Shown one piece after another: positions 50,996 to 60,122 of a stretch of 64,000 nucleotides of DNA. Position 1 is the stretch's first letter; each line of letters starts with the position of its first letter. The notes beneath the pieces were generated by a model that was given only the letters and a program-made list of their open reading frames with translations, was not told where the DNA came from and ran no database searches. The stretch comes from CAYPKG01 sp964411275 (GTDB lineage: Bacteria; Bacillota; Clostridia; Christensenellales; CAG-138): assembly GCA_964411275.1 (NCBI GenBank), contig CAYPKG010000002.1, forward strand, positions 1-64,000, in the 5' to 3' direction. The translations under genes and the position numbers were made by a program.

Positions 50996-51739
50996 CTACG
51001 AAGAAAACCCGGAATCTGATTGTGCAGGTTCTTCGGCAATGGTTTCTTCGCCGGGGGCGTCCTGCGATTGCACTGCGTCCGCTTTGGGTGTGTCATCCGC
51101 CTGGAGCGCGTCATTCTCCATCTCAGAAGGCTGGCGCACAGGGAAGAGGCGGATGCTTCTTCTCAAGCGGTATACCATAAAGCCCGCGAACCCGGCAACG
51201 CATAATATGATGAGCGCATACACAACCCCCAGGGGAGAGCCCTGAACCTTGGCAACGGCGGGGGTTGCCTCGGGCTCTATGGGCGCGGGGGTCTCTTCCG
51301 GAATGTCGGGAGGAGGCTCCCAGTTCACCGCAAGCGTTTGTTTCGCCAAGGAAACATCCCCGTTTTCCACCCGGCAATGGGCTTGTGTCACGCCTGTTTC
51401 CACTTCCGCTAAAAACGAGATGCTTTGTACGGCGCCAGCCTCAAAGAGAACGGCAAAGCCGTCGGTGCCGAATATAATCTCAGCATCCTTAGCATCCACG
51501 CTCTTTGTATCCAGGACGAGGCCCGAAAGTTCAACTCGAAAAGCCGAGTCCGCCGCACCGGGGGAGACTAAAAAGTACAGGGTTTCACCCGGCTCAAATA
51601 CGCCGGTGGCATCCGCGGCGGCGTTCATGTCCCGCCGGATGGACAAAGACAATGCATCCTCCGCAAGTGCAGCTTCACAGAAAACAATCAGCGCCAGCAG
51701 CAGAAATAAAGCCAAATAACGCTTGTTACGGTTACGCAT
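50996..51739 (-). CDS. secreted, C-terminally membrane-anchored protein of unknown function
   Basis: A 247-residue protein with a signal peptide (about residues 1-27, ending ALAEDA), a beta-rich external domain (about 30-145), a Pro/Glu linker (about 146-170), one membrane helix (about 172-195) and an acidic cytoplasmic tail with many Asp/Glu. The external domain pattern (FEPGETLYFLV) suggests an immunoglobulin-like fold. The ATG 51739 overlaps the end of the NlpC/P60 gene by 8 bases, so the pair probably acts together at the wall. I do not recognise the family. Confidence 0.65.
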   Translation of the reverse strand: MRNRNKRYLALFLLLALIVFCEAALAEDALSLSIRRDMNAAADATGVFEPGETLYFLVSPGAADSAFRVELSGLVLDTKSVDAKDAEIIFGTDGFAVLFEAGAVQSISFLAEVETGVTQAHCRVENGDVSLAKQTLAVNWEPPPDIPEETPAPIEPEATPAVAKVQGSPLGVVYALIILCVAGFAGFMVYRLRRSIRLFPVRQPSEMENDALQADDTPKADAVQSQDAPGEETIAEEPAQSDSGFSS

Positions 51740-53765
51740 TGCCTGTTGCCTCCCCGTCATAGAGAATGGGTCGTCTTAGATACCGGAAGCCGCTGGACCA
51801 GGCTTCCGTGATGACGATGTTGTTCCGGGAGGAGGAGGAATGGGCCACCATGTATGTGCCGTCCTTCTCCTTTGAAACGATGATGCCCACATGGTTGACC
51901 CTGACGCTGCCGGGGATCGCCCGAAACGCCAGATCGCCGGGCTGCGCCTCGTCCCAGCCAAGGGATTTGGAACGGTTCCACTGGTTGGAGGAGCCGTTGC
52001 CAATGGCATCAATTATGCTTGCGTCCTCTACGGCGTTGATAAACGCCCATGCCACAAAACCGCTGCAGTCAAGGCCGTAGGGGCGCAGTGTGCCTGTGGT
52101 GGGGCTGTCGGCGGAGGTTACCCGGCGGGGAATGCCCCATTTGGGATTCCAGCCCACCGTGTTGTACTTGCCGCCCCAGAAATAGGTGAGCTTGCCAACA
52201 AGGGAATGGGCGGTTAGCACCACTTTTTCCCGCTGGACGTTCAGGTCGTCTGGAAGGGCGGCGAGTATCTCAGCCTCAACCTCCGGCGACAGGTCGCTAA
52301 AGGCATCGTTGCCGGTGATGGAAGCGAACACCTTCATGAACTCCGGTTGCAAAAGCTCGTTCAATATGTCATACCGGTCATCGTCAAAGTCGTAATACGC
52401 GGCGCCTTCCTCTGCCGTAAGCCCGGTGACAAGCACACGCAGCGTGCCGTCTTCTGCTACATGATAGGTCAATTTCACCATATTGGCGAATACGTCTTGA
52501 AGGCCGTCCAGTGAGATTTTACGAAGATTGACAAGATCCAGCGGCTCTTTTACGTTCAGCGTGCTCATGGTGACGAACACCGCCAGCATATCAGACCAGT
52601 TGGAGATGTTCAGCTCATCAAGCTGCCTGGTGGGCGCGCCATCCACGGGATACGAAAGGCTCAACTGGGCAAGCTCCAGCGCCGCAAGCTCGTTTTCGTC
52701 GATGCCGCTGTCGTCCAGCAGCGTGGGCACAGGCGCGTACAGCTCTAAGCTAACAGCCCCGGTCACAGCCTGAAGCTGCTCGATCCTTGCAGATAGGGAT
52801 TGGGAAAACGACTGCATCACGGACCGCAATTCGTCCGCGATCTGGTCGCGGTATTCCATGTAGTTTTTATAGCGTTCCGAGCTGGTTCCCTGGGGCGGGC
52901 GCTTGCCGCGCTCATATTTGCGGTAATCCTCGGCGGAAAGCACAGCCACCTTTCGTTCGCCATAGAACAACTCCCCTGAAACAGGGTGTATGGCGGAAAA
53001 ACGCAGGGTATATTCCGCCGGAGTATTGATGTTGTAGCCGCCCAATTGCCCAAGGCTGGCGGTGACCCGGTTGCCCTCTTCATCCAGAGCGTAAGCGTTT
53101 TCTGTGACATCCGGCGCAGGGGACATTCCCACCTTAAACGTGAGGTCGCTTAGCACGAACGTCAGCTTGTTCGCTTCCTGGGCTGCGGTTTTATACACGG
53201 TGATGGTGCGCGTGATGTATCCCATCAATCCGCTTTTAGGGTGCGTATATACATAACGGATGGTATAGGTGCCAGGGACACGGATATCAAAGCCGCCGCT
53301 ATCCGCCAATTCCACTTGGACGGGATTGTCAAACTCGTCCACCACCACAATATCCTTCAGGATGTTGAAATGGTTGCTTCCAAGCACCACATGGAGATCC
53401 GGCGCGTCAATGACATGCAATCCGGGCGTAGGCGTGGGCGTGGGCGTGGGCGTCGGCGTGGGGCTTAGAGTCGGAGTGGGTGTGCCTGTAGGAGTCGGCG
53501 TAGGCGTCTGTACGACAGGCGGCGTAGGCGTCGGAGTAGGCGTCGGCGTCGGCGCAGGCGTCGGCGTAGGCGTTTGCGTAGGGATCTCCTCAGGCGTAGG
53601 GGTAGGGGTGTCCGCAGGCGGGGTTGACGCATCCACCCCAGTGGTTGTGTCTCCACCCGGTAGGTCGTCCGGCGTGCCAAAGCCGTCCTCAGCCGCAAAT
53701 GCGCTAAAATGGCAGGCAAAGAGAATAAGCCCGGATAAAAACAGGCACATAATTCGCTTCTTCAA
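51732..53765 (-). CDS. secreted NlpC/P60 peptidoglycan hydrolase with a long TP-rich linker
   Basis: A 677-residue exported protein: signal peptide (about residues 1-25), a TPTP low-complexity linker (about 50-115), one or two beta-sandwich domains resembling bacterial Ig-like folds (about 118-270), a helical part, and a C-terminal NlpC/P60 domain (about 530-670). The catalytic Cys is in LDCSGFV, the His in NHVGII, the third polar residue in AHSSSS. The enzyme likely cuts wall stem peptides. It starts with TTG 53765. A palindrome lies over its promoter. Linker repeats are slippage-prone and may vary between strains. Confidence 0.88.
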   Translation of the reverse strand: MKKRIMCLFLSGLILFACHFSAFAAEDGFGTPDDLPGGDTTTGVDASTPPADTPTPTPEEIPTQTPTPTPAPTPTPTPTPTPPVVQTPTPTPTGTPTPTLSPTPTPTPTPTPTPGLHVIDAPDLHVVLGSNHFNILKDIVVVDEFDNPVQVELADSGGFDIRVPGTYTIRYVYTHPKSGLMGYITRTITVYKTAAQEANKLTFVLSDLTFKVGMSPAPDVTENAYALDEEGNRVTASLGQLGGYNINTPAEYTLRFSAIHPVSGELFYGERKVAVLSAEDYRKYERGKRPPQGTSSERYKNYMEYRDQIADELRSVMQSFSQSLSARIEQLQAVTGAVSLELYAPVPTLLDDSGIDENELAALELAQLSLSYPVDGAPTRQLDELNISNWSDMLAVFVTMSTLNVKEPLDLVNLRKISLDGLQDVFANMVKLTYHVAEDGTLRVLVTGLTAEEGAAYYDFDDDRYDILNELLQPEFMKVFASITGNDAFSDLSPEVEAEILAALPDDLNVQREKVVLTAHSLVGKLTYFWGGKYNTVGWNPKWGIPRRVTSADSPTTGTLRPYGLDCSGFVAWAFINAVEDASIIDAIGNGSSNQWNRSKSLGWDEAQPGDLAFRAIPGSVRVNHVGIIVSKEKDGTYMVAHSSSSRNNIVITEAWSSGFRYLRRPILYDGEATGNA
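53430..53620 (-). repeat. TPTP-coding low-complexity repeat
   Basis: Tandem 6-base units (plus-strand reading GGCGTA/GGCGTC/GGCGTG) encode alternating Thr-Pro on the minus strand. The region is the flexible linker of the NlpC/P60 protein. Confidence 0.85.
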
Positions 53766-53790
53766 TCCTTGCCACTTCCTTCCATCAGAT

Positions 53791-53809
53791 TATACTACTG
53801 GATAGTATA
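53791..53809 (-). promoter_or_regulatory. promoter-region palindrome of the NlpC/P60 gene
   Basis: On the plus strand TATACTA-CTGGA-TAGTATA, a perfect 7-bp inverted repeat. On the minus strand it contains TATAAT-like sequence ahead of the gene, so it overlaps the promoter and may be an operator. Confidence 0.45.
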
Positions 53810-53929
53810 GCACATGTATGAGAAATAATGGTGACGAATCTATGAATGAATGCGACGAAAGATTAAAAATACTCTTTGTTTTTTAGGTCTATAAAATAGC
53901 ATCTCCCAAACAAGCCTGTGAGCATATGA

Positions 53930-56506
53930 TTACAATCCCAACAGCGAACCCAGCTGGAATATCAAAAGACTGACGAGATACGCACAGGCGATCTGATATA
54001 TGATCATAAACCAGGTGAGTTTTTTGCTGTTTAGCTCACGGCGCATTGTGGCAACTGCCGCCATGCAGGGGGTATACAGCAGGACGAACGTCAAAAAGCT
54101 GAACGCGGCCAAAGGCGTAAACGTGCCGGATAACGACGCGCGGACAGCCGCGTCCCCAGCCGCAGCGGAAAAGCCGTAAAACAGCGACAGGGAGGAAACA
54201 ACGGCCTCCTTGGCGATGACGCCGGACAGGAGAGCCACCACCGCTTGCCACGCACCAAAGCCCAAGGGGACAAACGCCGGGGCCAGCGCCCCGCCCAGGG
54301 TGCCCAGGATGCTGTCGGCGCTGTCCGCAACCATGCGAAAGCGCAGATCGAAGCTTTGCAAAAACCAAAGTACGATGCTCATGGCCAGGATGATGGTACC
54401 CGCCTTCTCTAAAAAGTGGGTGACCCGCTCGCCCACATGCTGCAATGTGTTTTTGAGGGTTGGCAGCCGGTAAGGCGGCAGTTCCAGCACAAAGGGGGCA
54501 TCCTCCCCCTTGAGGATTGTCTTCTTAAACAATAATCCCGTAAGAACGCCCACAACAATTCCAAGGACATACATGGAAAACATCACGATCCCCGCATAAC
54601 GGCCAAAAAACGCCCTGGCAATCAGTTTGTACACGGGTAATTTGGCCGAACAGCTCATGAACGGCAGCAGCAGGATCGTCATGCGCCGGTCCTTTTCGTT
54701 TTCCATGGTACGCGCCCCCATCGTGGCGGGAACGGTACAGCCAAAGCCCATGAGCAGCGGTATAAAGGATTTTCCGGACAATCCAAAACGCCGCAGAAGC
54801 TTATCCATGATAAACGCCGTGCGCGAGAGATACCCGCTGTCCTCCAACAGCGACAGGCAGAAGAACAACAGCGCAATCTGGGGCAGGAATGTCAAAACCC
54901 CGCCAACGCCCGAAATGACGCCGTCGCAGATGAGGCTCACCAGCCAGCCGGAGGTGCCAAGGCCCGTAAGCCAGGTTTCCATAAACGGTGCGAGCACGCC
55001 GCCGATCAGCTGCTCCACCTGCTCAGACAGCCAGGCTCCCACGGTCCCGAACGTCAGGGAGAATATGAGGAGCATCACCACTAGAAACAGCGGGATCGCC
55101 AGATATTTATTCGTCAGAAGATCGTCGATTTTATCGGATACGCTCTTTTCCCCAAATTCTTTCTTGCGCTTGAGCGACACGGCGCTGACGCGGGAGATGT
55201 ATTTATAGCGGCTGTCCGCCACCCGGGTTTCGTTGTCGTTTAGCTGATCCGTACCGGAATAGGCGCGCAGGATGGCCTCCAGCGCCTCCTGCTCCGGTAC
55301 ACTCAGGTTCAGCGCCTCGCGCACCAGCTTGTCGCCCTCCAGAAGCTTGATTTCCGCCCAGTGGGTAGGAAGCCCGGCTTCGTCCGCCTTGCTGCCGATG
55401 ATTTCTCCGATTTCGTGGTGGAATGCGTGGGTAACGTCATCGTATAAATCGTCCGGTTCGATGCAAAAGCCCCGGTGCAGCTGCTCGTGTACCAAAGTAA
55501 TGAGAAGCTCGCATTGGCGCAGCAGCTCCTCGATACCCTGGCCGGTCCGGGCGCTGATGGGCACCACCGGCACGCCTAGCTCCAACGACAGCCTGTGAAA
55601 GTCGATTTGATCGCCGTTTTTTTCCACCTCGTCCATCATGTTCAAAGCCACGATCATGGGCCGTTCCAGCTCCATCAGCTGGACGGTGAGGTACAAATTC
55701 CGCTCCAAATTCGTGCCGTCCACAATATTGATGATGGCTTCCGGCTTTTCCTGCACCACAAAATTCCGGGCCACGACCTCTTCCATGGAATAGGGGGAGA
55801 GGGAGTAGATGCCCGGCAGATCCACCAGTGTCATATCGTGATTGTGGGCGCGCAGCTTGCCCTCTTTCTTTTCCACGGTGACGCCGGGCCAGTTGCCCAC
55901 ATATTCCCGGGCGCCGGTCATGGCGTTAAAAAGGGTGGTTTTGCCGGAGTTGGGGTTTCCCACCAGGGCGAGCTTGATGGGCCGGTGGTCTGCGCGGGGG
56001 ACAAAGCCTTTCTTTGGTGCTTTTTTGTTTGTGGCTTGAGGATGGGCCTTGCCGCAACGGGCGCAGTCACCATCGCAGTTATGACAGCAGGGGACGGGGA
56101 TTGTGATGTCCTCTCCGGTGTTTTGCGCCGCTAAAATCCAGTCGGTCAGACGGGCCGCCCGCTCGTGGGCGGCATGGTCTGAAACTTCGCTGTGGGCTTG
56201 CAGCCGCGCAGTGGCGGTTTTTTCCCGCTCCTCGTTGGCGGCGCGTTCCCAGGCAAGCGCCTGCTCCGCCTCGTCCGGCTCTAAAAGGGTGATGCACAGG
56301 GCGTCCGCCTGCCTCAATGACATGGAATAGCCCCTTAGATGCACCTCGATTGGGTCGCCCAGAGGCGCGATTTTATGAACCATGATGTTGGTCATGGGGG
56401 TGATCCCCATGTCCACCAGCCGGCGTTTGACCCGCGGATCGTCGCTGCCTACGCTGCGCACATATCCGCTTTCGCCAGGTGCAAGCATGCCCAATGTCCT
56501 TCGCAT
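53930..56506 (-). CDS. feoB: ferrous iron transporter, FeoA-FeoB fusion
   Basis: An 858-residue protein. Residues 1-75 are a FeoA SH3-like domain; 75-170 form a linker with a cysteine cluster (CCHNCDGDCARCG, about 139-151); then the G domain with G1 GNPNSGKTT, G3 DLPGIYSLSPYS and G4 NMMD; then the membrane part with two Gate regions and about eight helices. FeoB imports Fe(II), the main iron form in anaerobic habitats. A DtxR-like box lies 46 bases ahead of the start. Length and order are complete; FeoA is fused where many bacteria encode it separately. Confidence 0.95.
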   Translation of the reverse strand: MRRTLGMLAPGESGYVRSVGSDDPRVKRRLVDMGITPMTNIMVHKIAPLGDPIEVHLRGYSMSLRQADALCITLLEPDEAEQALAWERAANEEREKTATARLQAHSEVSDHAAHERAARLTDWILAAQNTGEDITIPVPCCHNCDGDCARCGKAHPQATNKKAPKKGFVPRADHRPIKLALVGNPNSGKTTLFNAMTGAREYVGNWPGVTVEKKEGKLRAHNHDMTLVDLPGIYSLSPYSMEEVVARNFVVQEKPEAIINIVDGTNLERNLYLTVQLMELERPMIVALNMMDEVEKNGDQIDFHRLSLELGVPVVPISARTGQGIEELLRQCELLITLVHEQLHRGFCIEPDDLYDDVTHAFHHEIGEIIGSKADEAGLPTHWAEIKLLEGDKLVREALNLSVPEQEALEAILRAYSGTDQLNDNETRVADSRYKYISRVSAVSLKRKKEFGEKSVSDKIDDLLTNKYLAIPLFLVVMLLIFSLTFGTVGAWLSEQVEQLIGGVLAPFMETWLTGLGTSGWLVSLICDGVISGVGGVLTFLPQIALLFFCLSLLEDSGYLSRTAFIMDKLLRRFGLSGKSFIPLLMGFGCTVPATMGARTMENEKDRRMTILLLPFMSCSAKLPVYKLIARAFFGRYAGIVMFSMYVLGIVVGVLTGLLFKKTILKGEDAPFVLELPPYRLPTLKNTLQHVGERVTHFLEKAGTIILAMSIVLWFLQSFDLRFRMVADSADSILGTLGGALAPAFVPLGFGAWQAVVALLSGVIAKEAVVSSLSLFYGFSAAAGDAAVRASLSGTFTPLAAFSFLTFVLLYTPCMAAVATMRRELNSKKLTWFMIIYQIACAYLVSLLIFQLGSLLGL

Positions 56507-56537
56507 GGTAAGTTTTCTCCCCTATAAATCTATACAC

Positions 56538-56567
56538 AACCCCGATCCGGGGTTAGGTTACCCTAAC
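56538..56567 (-). promoter_or_regulatory. DtxR/IdeR-type iron box upstream of feoAB
   Basis: GTTAGG-TTAC-CCTAAC (56552-56567) is a 16-base inverted repeat close to the DtxR/IdeR consensus TTAGGTTAGCCTAA. Next to it AACCCC-GATCC-GGGGTT (56538-56554) is a second inverted repeat. A metal-sensing repressor of the DtxR family probably shuts feoAB off when iron is plentiful. The regulator gene is not in the window. Confidence 0.75.
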
Positions 56568-56582
56568 ATTCACTACAGTATA

Positions 56583-57110
56583 TCAGACCGATACGCCATT
56601 GACCAGACTATTATAAGAAAGCGGTGCATGATTTTTGTAGGTTGCATAGGCATATGTGAGTTCTTGGTAGGTTTCCCTTGGCCCGCAATCGGCAAGGGAC
56701 CAATCGGGGCGTTCGGCCAGATTGGGGAGGTACCGGTCCGGCTTGCCGTCGGCGTAGACATGGGTGATGAGAGCTTCCTCACAATAGGGGAATAGCGCCT
56801 GGTAGATTTGCGCTCCTCCCGCCACAAAAATTTTCCTTTTGGCGAATGCGTTAATCAGTTTCGGCAACGCCTCCAAGCCGGGGCATGGGATACAACCTTC
56901 GGGCAGCGTTGCGCCCCTGGTAAGAATGATATGGGTACGTTCCGGCAACGGGTTCCCGCCGGGGAGGGACTCCAGGGTTTTTCGGCCCATTATGAGCACG
57001 CCGCCCATTGTGATTTGCTTAAAATGCTTCAGGTCCGGGGGCAGGCGAAACAACAGTCCGCCATATCTACCGATGCCCCAGTTTTCGTCCACTACTGCGA
57101 TAAGCTTCAT
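56583..57110 (-). CDS. folA: dihydrofolate reductase
   Basis: A 175-residue enzyme reducing dihydrofolate with NADPH. The pattern AVVDENWGIGRYGGLLF at the start, the LPPDLKHFKQITMGGVLIMGRKTLESLP stretch in two parts (about residues 24-50), the FVAGGAQIYQALF NADPH segment and the acidic active-site position are visible. It starts 13 bases after thyA with GGAGG, so the two are co-transcribed and work in thymidylate synthesis. Confidence 0.94.
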   Translation of the reverse strand: MKLIAVVDENWGIGRYGGLLFRLPPDLKHFKQITMGGVLIMGRKTLESLPGGNPLPERTHIILTRGATLPEGCIPCPGLEALPKLINAFAKRKIFVAGGAQIYQALFPYCEEALITHVYADGKPDRYLPNLAERPDWSLADCGPRETYQELTYAYATYKNHAPLSYNSLVNGVSV

Positions 57111-57123
57111 ATTTGCCTCCATA

Positions 57124-57951
57124 CTATATAGCCACCGGGATTTTGTGGGGAAATGGCTGATACTGATAGTCGATCAACCGGAAGCTGTCGCGGGTGAACG
57201 CGTAAAAATCCGTGATCTCGCCGATTTCCAGCCTGGGTGCGGGGAGGGGGGCGTTTTTTATCATTTCCTCTATCAGCGGCACATGACGGTCGTATATATG
57301 CGCGTCGGCGATGACGTGCACAAGCTCCCCGGGAATGAGGCCGCTAACCTTTGCGAACATGTTAACCAGGATGGCGTATTGGCACACGTTCCAGTTATTG
57401 GCGGTAAGCATGTCCTGGGAGCGCTGGTTTAGTATGGCGTTTAACACGTTTCCCGTGACGTTGAATGTCATGCTGTAGGCGCAGGGATACAGCGCCATTT
57501 CATGTAAATCGCTGTGAACGTATAAATTCGTCATGATCCGGCGGCTTTGGGGATTGTTTTTCAAATCAAAAAGCACCCGGTCCACCTGATCGAACATGCC
57601 CTCCCGGTATATATGCTTGACCCCCAGCTGATAGCCGTAGGCTTTGCCGATGCTGCCGGTTTCATCCGCCCAGGCGTCCCATACATGGCCCTTTAATTCG
57701 TTCACGTCGTTGGATTTTTTTTGCCAGATCCATAATAGCTCGTCCACGGCGCTTTTTAAGTAGGTGCGCCGGATGGTGAGGATGGGAAACTCTTTCGCGA
57801 GGTTATACCGGTTGACGATGCCAAATTTTTTTACCGTGTGGGCGGGCGCGCCATCCTCCCAGCGGGGACGGACGGGTAGGCCTGTGTCCCAAAATCCGTT
57901 TGTGAGGATGTCCCTGCAGTTGTGGATGAATACCGTATCCGCATAGCTCAT
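57124..57951 (-). CDS. thyA: thymidylate synthase, divergent ThyA type
   Basis: A 275-residue enzyme that methylates dUMP to dTMP with methylene-tetrahydrofolate. The catalytic cysteine lies in MALYPCAYSMTFNV (about residue 160), where most ThyA have LPPCH; the NQRSQDM and HIYDRHVPLIEEM motifs follow. This variant active-site context belongs to the Firmicutes/phage-like branch of ThyA. The start codon lies 36 bases downstream of its TATAAT. folA follows in the same operon. Confidence 0.92.
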   Translation of the reverse strand: MSYADTVFIHNCRDILTNGFWDTGLPVRPRWEDGAPAHTVKKFGIVNRYNLAKEFPILTIRRTYLKSAVDELLWIWQKKSNDVNELKGHVWDAWADETGSIGKAYGYQLGVKHIYREGMFDQVDRVLFDLKNNPQSRRIMTNLYVHSDLHEMALYPCAYSMTFNVTGNVLNAILNQRSQDMLTANNWNVCQYAILVNMFAKVSGLIPGELVHVIADAHIYDRHVPLIEEMIKNAPLPAPRLEIGEITDFYAFTRDSFRLIDYQYQPFPHKIPVAI

Positions 57952-57986
57952 AATGCGCGTCCCCCTTCAAAAGCCGTTCTTTTGCC

Positions 57987-58015
57987 ATTATACAGGATAT
58001 GATTGCAATTGAAAA
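57987..58015 (-). promoter_or_regulatory. promoter of thyA-folA
   Basis: On the minus strand TTTTCA (58015-58010), 17-base spacer, TATAAT (57992-57987). Its -35 overlaps that of the divergent DUF362 gene. Confidence 0.5.
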
Positions 58016-58037
58016 CAGGCATTGGATTTGATAATAT
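58009..58037 (+). promoter_or_regulatory. promoter of the DUF362-ferredoxin gene
   Basis: TTGAAA (58009-58014), 17-base spacer, TAATAT (58032-58037). Overlaps the thyA -35 box, so the divergent genes compete for polymerase. Confidence 0.5.
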
Positions 58038-58068
58038 GAGGTATCGAAACAAATAGGAGGCAATATAA

Positions 58069-59184
58069 ATGGAAAAATCCAAGGTATATATGACCACATT
58101 CCGGACCCGGGTGGGCGTGAGCCAGCTCACAAAGTTTCGAAAGCTGCTGGAAGCTGCCGGAATGGGCGGGATCGATTTTGCGGACAAGTTTACCGCCATC
58201 AAAATCCATTTTGGCGAGCCGGGCAACCTGGCGTTTCTTAGGCCTAATTACGCGAAGGTGGTTGCGGATTACATCAAAGAGTTGGGCGGCAAACCGTTTT
58301 TAACCGACTGCAACACCCTGTACGTAGGCAGGCGGAAGAACGCGCTGGAGCATATCGAGGCGGCATACGAAAATGGCTATTCTCCGTTTTCCACCGGCTG
58401 TCACGTGATCATCGCCGACGGACTGAAGGGTACCGACGATATCCGGGTGCCGGTGCCCGGAGGCGAGCTTGTACAGGAAGCGAAAATCGGCAGGGCGGTG
58501 ATGGACGCGGATATCGTCATCTCCCTTAGCCATTTCAAGGGGCATGAGGCCACTGGCTTTGGCGGGGCCTTGAAAAACATCGGCATGGGCTGCGGCTCCC
58601 GGGCGGGGAAGATGGAGATGCATTCGGATGGAAAGCCGCTGACGCACAATGACGCGTGCCGGGGCTGCCGGGAATGTGCCAACTATTGCGCCCACGACGC
58701 CATATCTTTTGTCAACCACAAGGCGGTAATCGACCTAAGCCGCTGTACGGGCTGCGGCCGGTGCATGGGCGTTTGCCGGTATGACGCGCTGTATTCGGAC
58801 TTTGATGCACAGTCAAAAGACCTGTTGTGCAAGAAGATGGCGGAGTACGCCTGCGCTGTATTGCACGGCAGGCCCCAGTTCCACATCAGCCTTATCGTGG
58901 ACGTTTCGCCGAATTGCGATTGTCATTGTGAAAGCGACGCCCCCATCGTGCAGGACATCGGCATGCTGGCCTCGTTCGATCCGGTGGCCCTGGATTGCGC
59001 CTGCGCGGATCTTGTGAACGCGGCGGAGCCTCTTCCCGGCAGCCTGCTTTCCGAGCAGGAGCAGCGTTGCGACCACTTCGCGTCCATCCATCCTGTCACC
59101 AACTGGCGGGTTTGCACGGAGCATGCGGAAAAATTGGCGCTGGGGCAGCGCGGGTACGAGCTGATCGCTTTGGACAATAAATGA
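58069..59184 (+). CDS. DUF362-domain protein with two 4Fe-4S clusters
   Basis: A 371-residue protein. The N-terminal half (residues 1-190) is a DUF362 domain; then two ferredoxin motifs CRGCRECANYC (about 198-208) and CTGCGRCMGVC (about 226-236), then a C-terminal domain with CDCHCESDAP. It likely moves electrons in a cytosolic redox reaction; the substrate is unknown. It is common in anaerobic Clostridia. It overlaps the following EamA gene by 4 bases (ATGA). Confidence 0.85.
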   Translation: MEKSKVYMTTFRTRVGVSQLTKFRKLLEAAGMGGIDFADKFTAIKIHFGEPGNLAFLRPNYAKVVADYIKELGGKPFLTDCNTLYVGRRKNALEHIEAAYENGYSPFSTGCHVIIADGLKGTDDIRVPVPGGELVQEAKIGRAVMDADIVISLSHFKGHEATGFGGALKNIGMGCGSRAGKMEMHSDGKPLTHNDACRGCRECANYCAHDAISFVNHKAVIDLSRCTGCGRCMGVCRYDALYSDFDAQSKDLLCKKMAEYACAVLHGRPQFHISLIVDVSPNCDCHCESDAPIVQDIGMLASFDPVALDCACADLVNAAEPLPGSLLSEQEQRCDHFASIHPVTNWRVCTEHAEKLALGQRGYELIALDNK

Positions 59185-60065
59185 AAAAGGGAGTAGGGTA
59201 CGTACTTCTTGGCGCTGCGTTGTGGGCTACGTTGCCTGCGTTTAGCCGGTTTGTGTACGCAATCGGAAGCGACCCCATCACGGCAGCCGCAATGCGGGCG
59301 TACATAGCGTCGCTGGTGTTTCTAGTCTGGTTTCTTATAGACGGGACATTTAAGACGATCAAAGTAAAAGAGCTGCCGTTCTATATTGTGTATGGACTTT
59401 GCGGTGTGGGCGGCACGTTTATATTCTATATGCTGGCGGTGGAAATGCTCTCTACCGCCATGGCCGCCATGCTCCTGTATACCGCGCCCGCGTTTGTTAT
59501 CGTCCTCAACCGGATTTTTTATCGTGAGCCCATCACAAAGCGAAAACTTACCGCGCTGCTGCTGACGGTGCTGGGCTGCTTTTTCGTGGTGCGGGGGTAT
59601 GACATGTCCTCCGTCGTGAATAATGCCACAGGGCTTTTGATCGGGCTATTGTCCGGCATTTGCTATTCTATGGTGACGGTGCTTGGCCGCAAGGCGCAGC
59701 AAATGCACTCCTCGAGAACCAACGCCGGAATGATGATGCTCATGGGCACGCTGGTGTTTTTGTTTTTACGTCCCCCGTGGAAGCTGCCCGCGCCTACGCC
59801 CGCGCTTTGGGCGGGGTATGCAGGGCTTGCGCTGTTTGGCAGCGTGTTTTCATATCTGGCGTACCTAAAAGGCATGGACAGCGGCCTTGAGGGCGGCGTT
59901 GCCAGCATCACCGCCACGGCGGAACCGGTGATCGCCACGTTGCTCGGCGTGGTTTTGTTTCATGATCAGCTGGAATGGCTGCAGGTTATGGGCATGGCGA
60001 TTGTGCTCTCGGGGGTGGCGTTGCCCCAGCTGAAAAAGAAGGAGCGCAAACCGGCGCTATCGTGA
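59181..60065 (+). CDS. EamA/RhaT-family (DMT) transporter
   Basis: A 294-residue protein with about ten membrane helices in two EamA repeats (about residues 5-140 and 150-285). The GGVASITATAEPVIATLLGVV stretch near residue 235 is typical. It probably exports or imports a small metabolite. The 4-base overlap with the upstream gene suggests coupled expression, but no link between the two functions is known. Confidence 0.88.
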   Translation: MKKGVGYVLLGAALWATLPAFSRFVYAIGSDPITAAAMRAYIASLVFLVWFLIDGTFKTIKVKELPFYIVYGLCGVGGTFIFYMLAVEMLSTAMAAMLLYTAPAFVIVLNRIFYREPITKRKLTALLLTVLGCFFVVRGYDMSSVVNNATGLLIGLLSGICYSMVTVLGRKAQQMHSSRTNAGMMMLMGTLVFLFLRPPWKLPAPTPALWAGYAGLALFGSVFSYLAYLKGMDSGLEGGVASITATAEPVIATLLGVVLFHDQLEWLQVMGMAIVLSGVALPQLKKKERKPALS

Positions 60066-60122
60066 TTGATGAAGACGCTGCAATCCGCTGCCGCAAACCG
60101 GGTTCGGTTTACATTGCTTAGG

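Noticed and set aside
53430..53620. CRISPR-like or tandem repeat array.
   Set aside because: The units are 6 bases long and in frame; they encode the Thr-Pro linker of the NlpC/P60 protein. No spacers.
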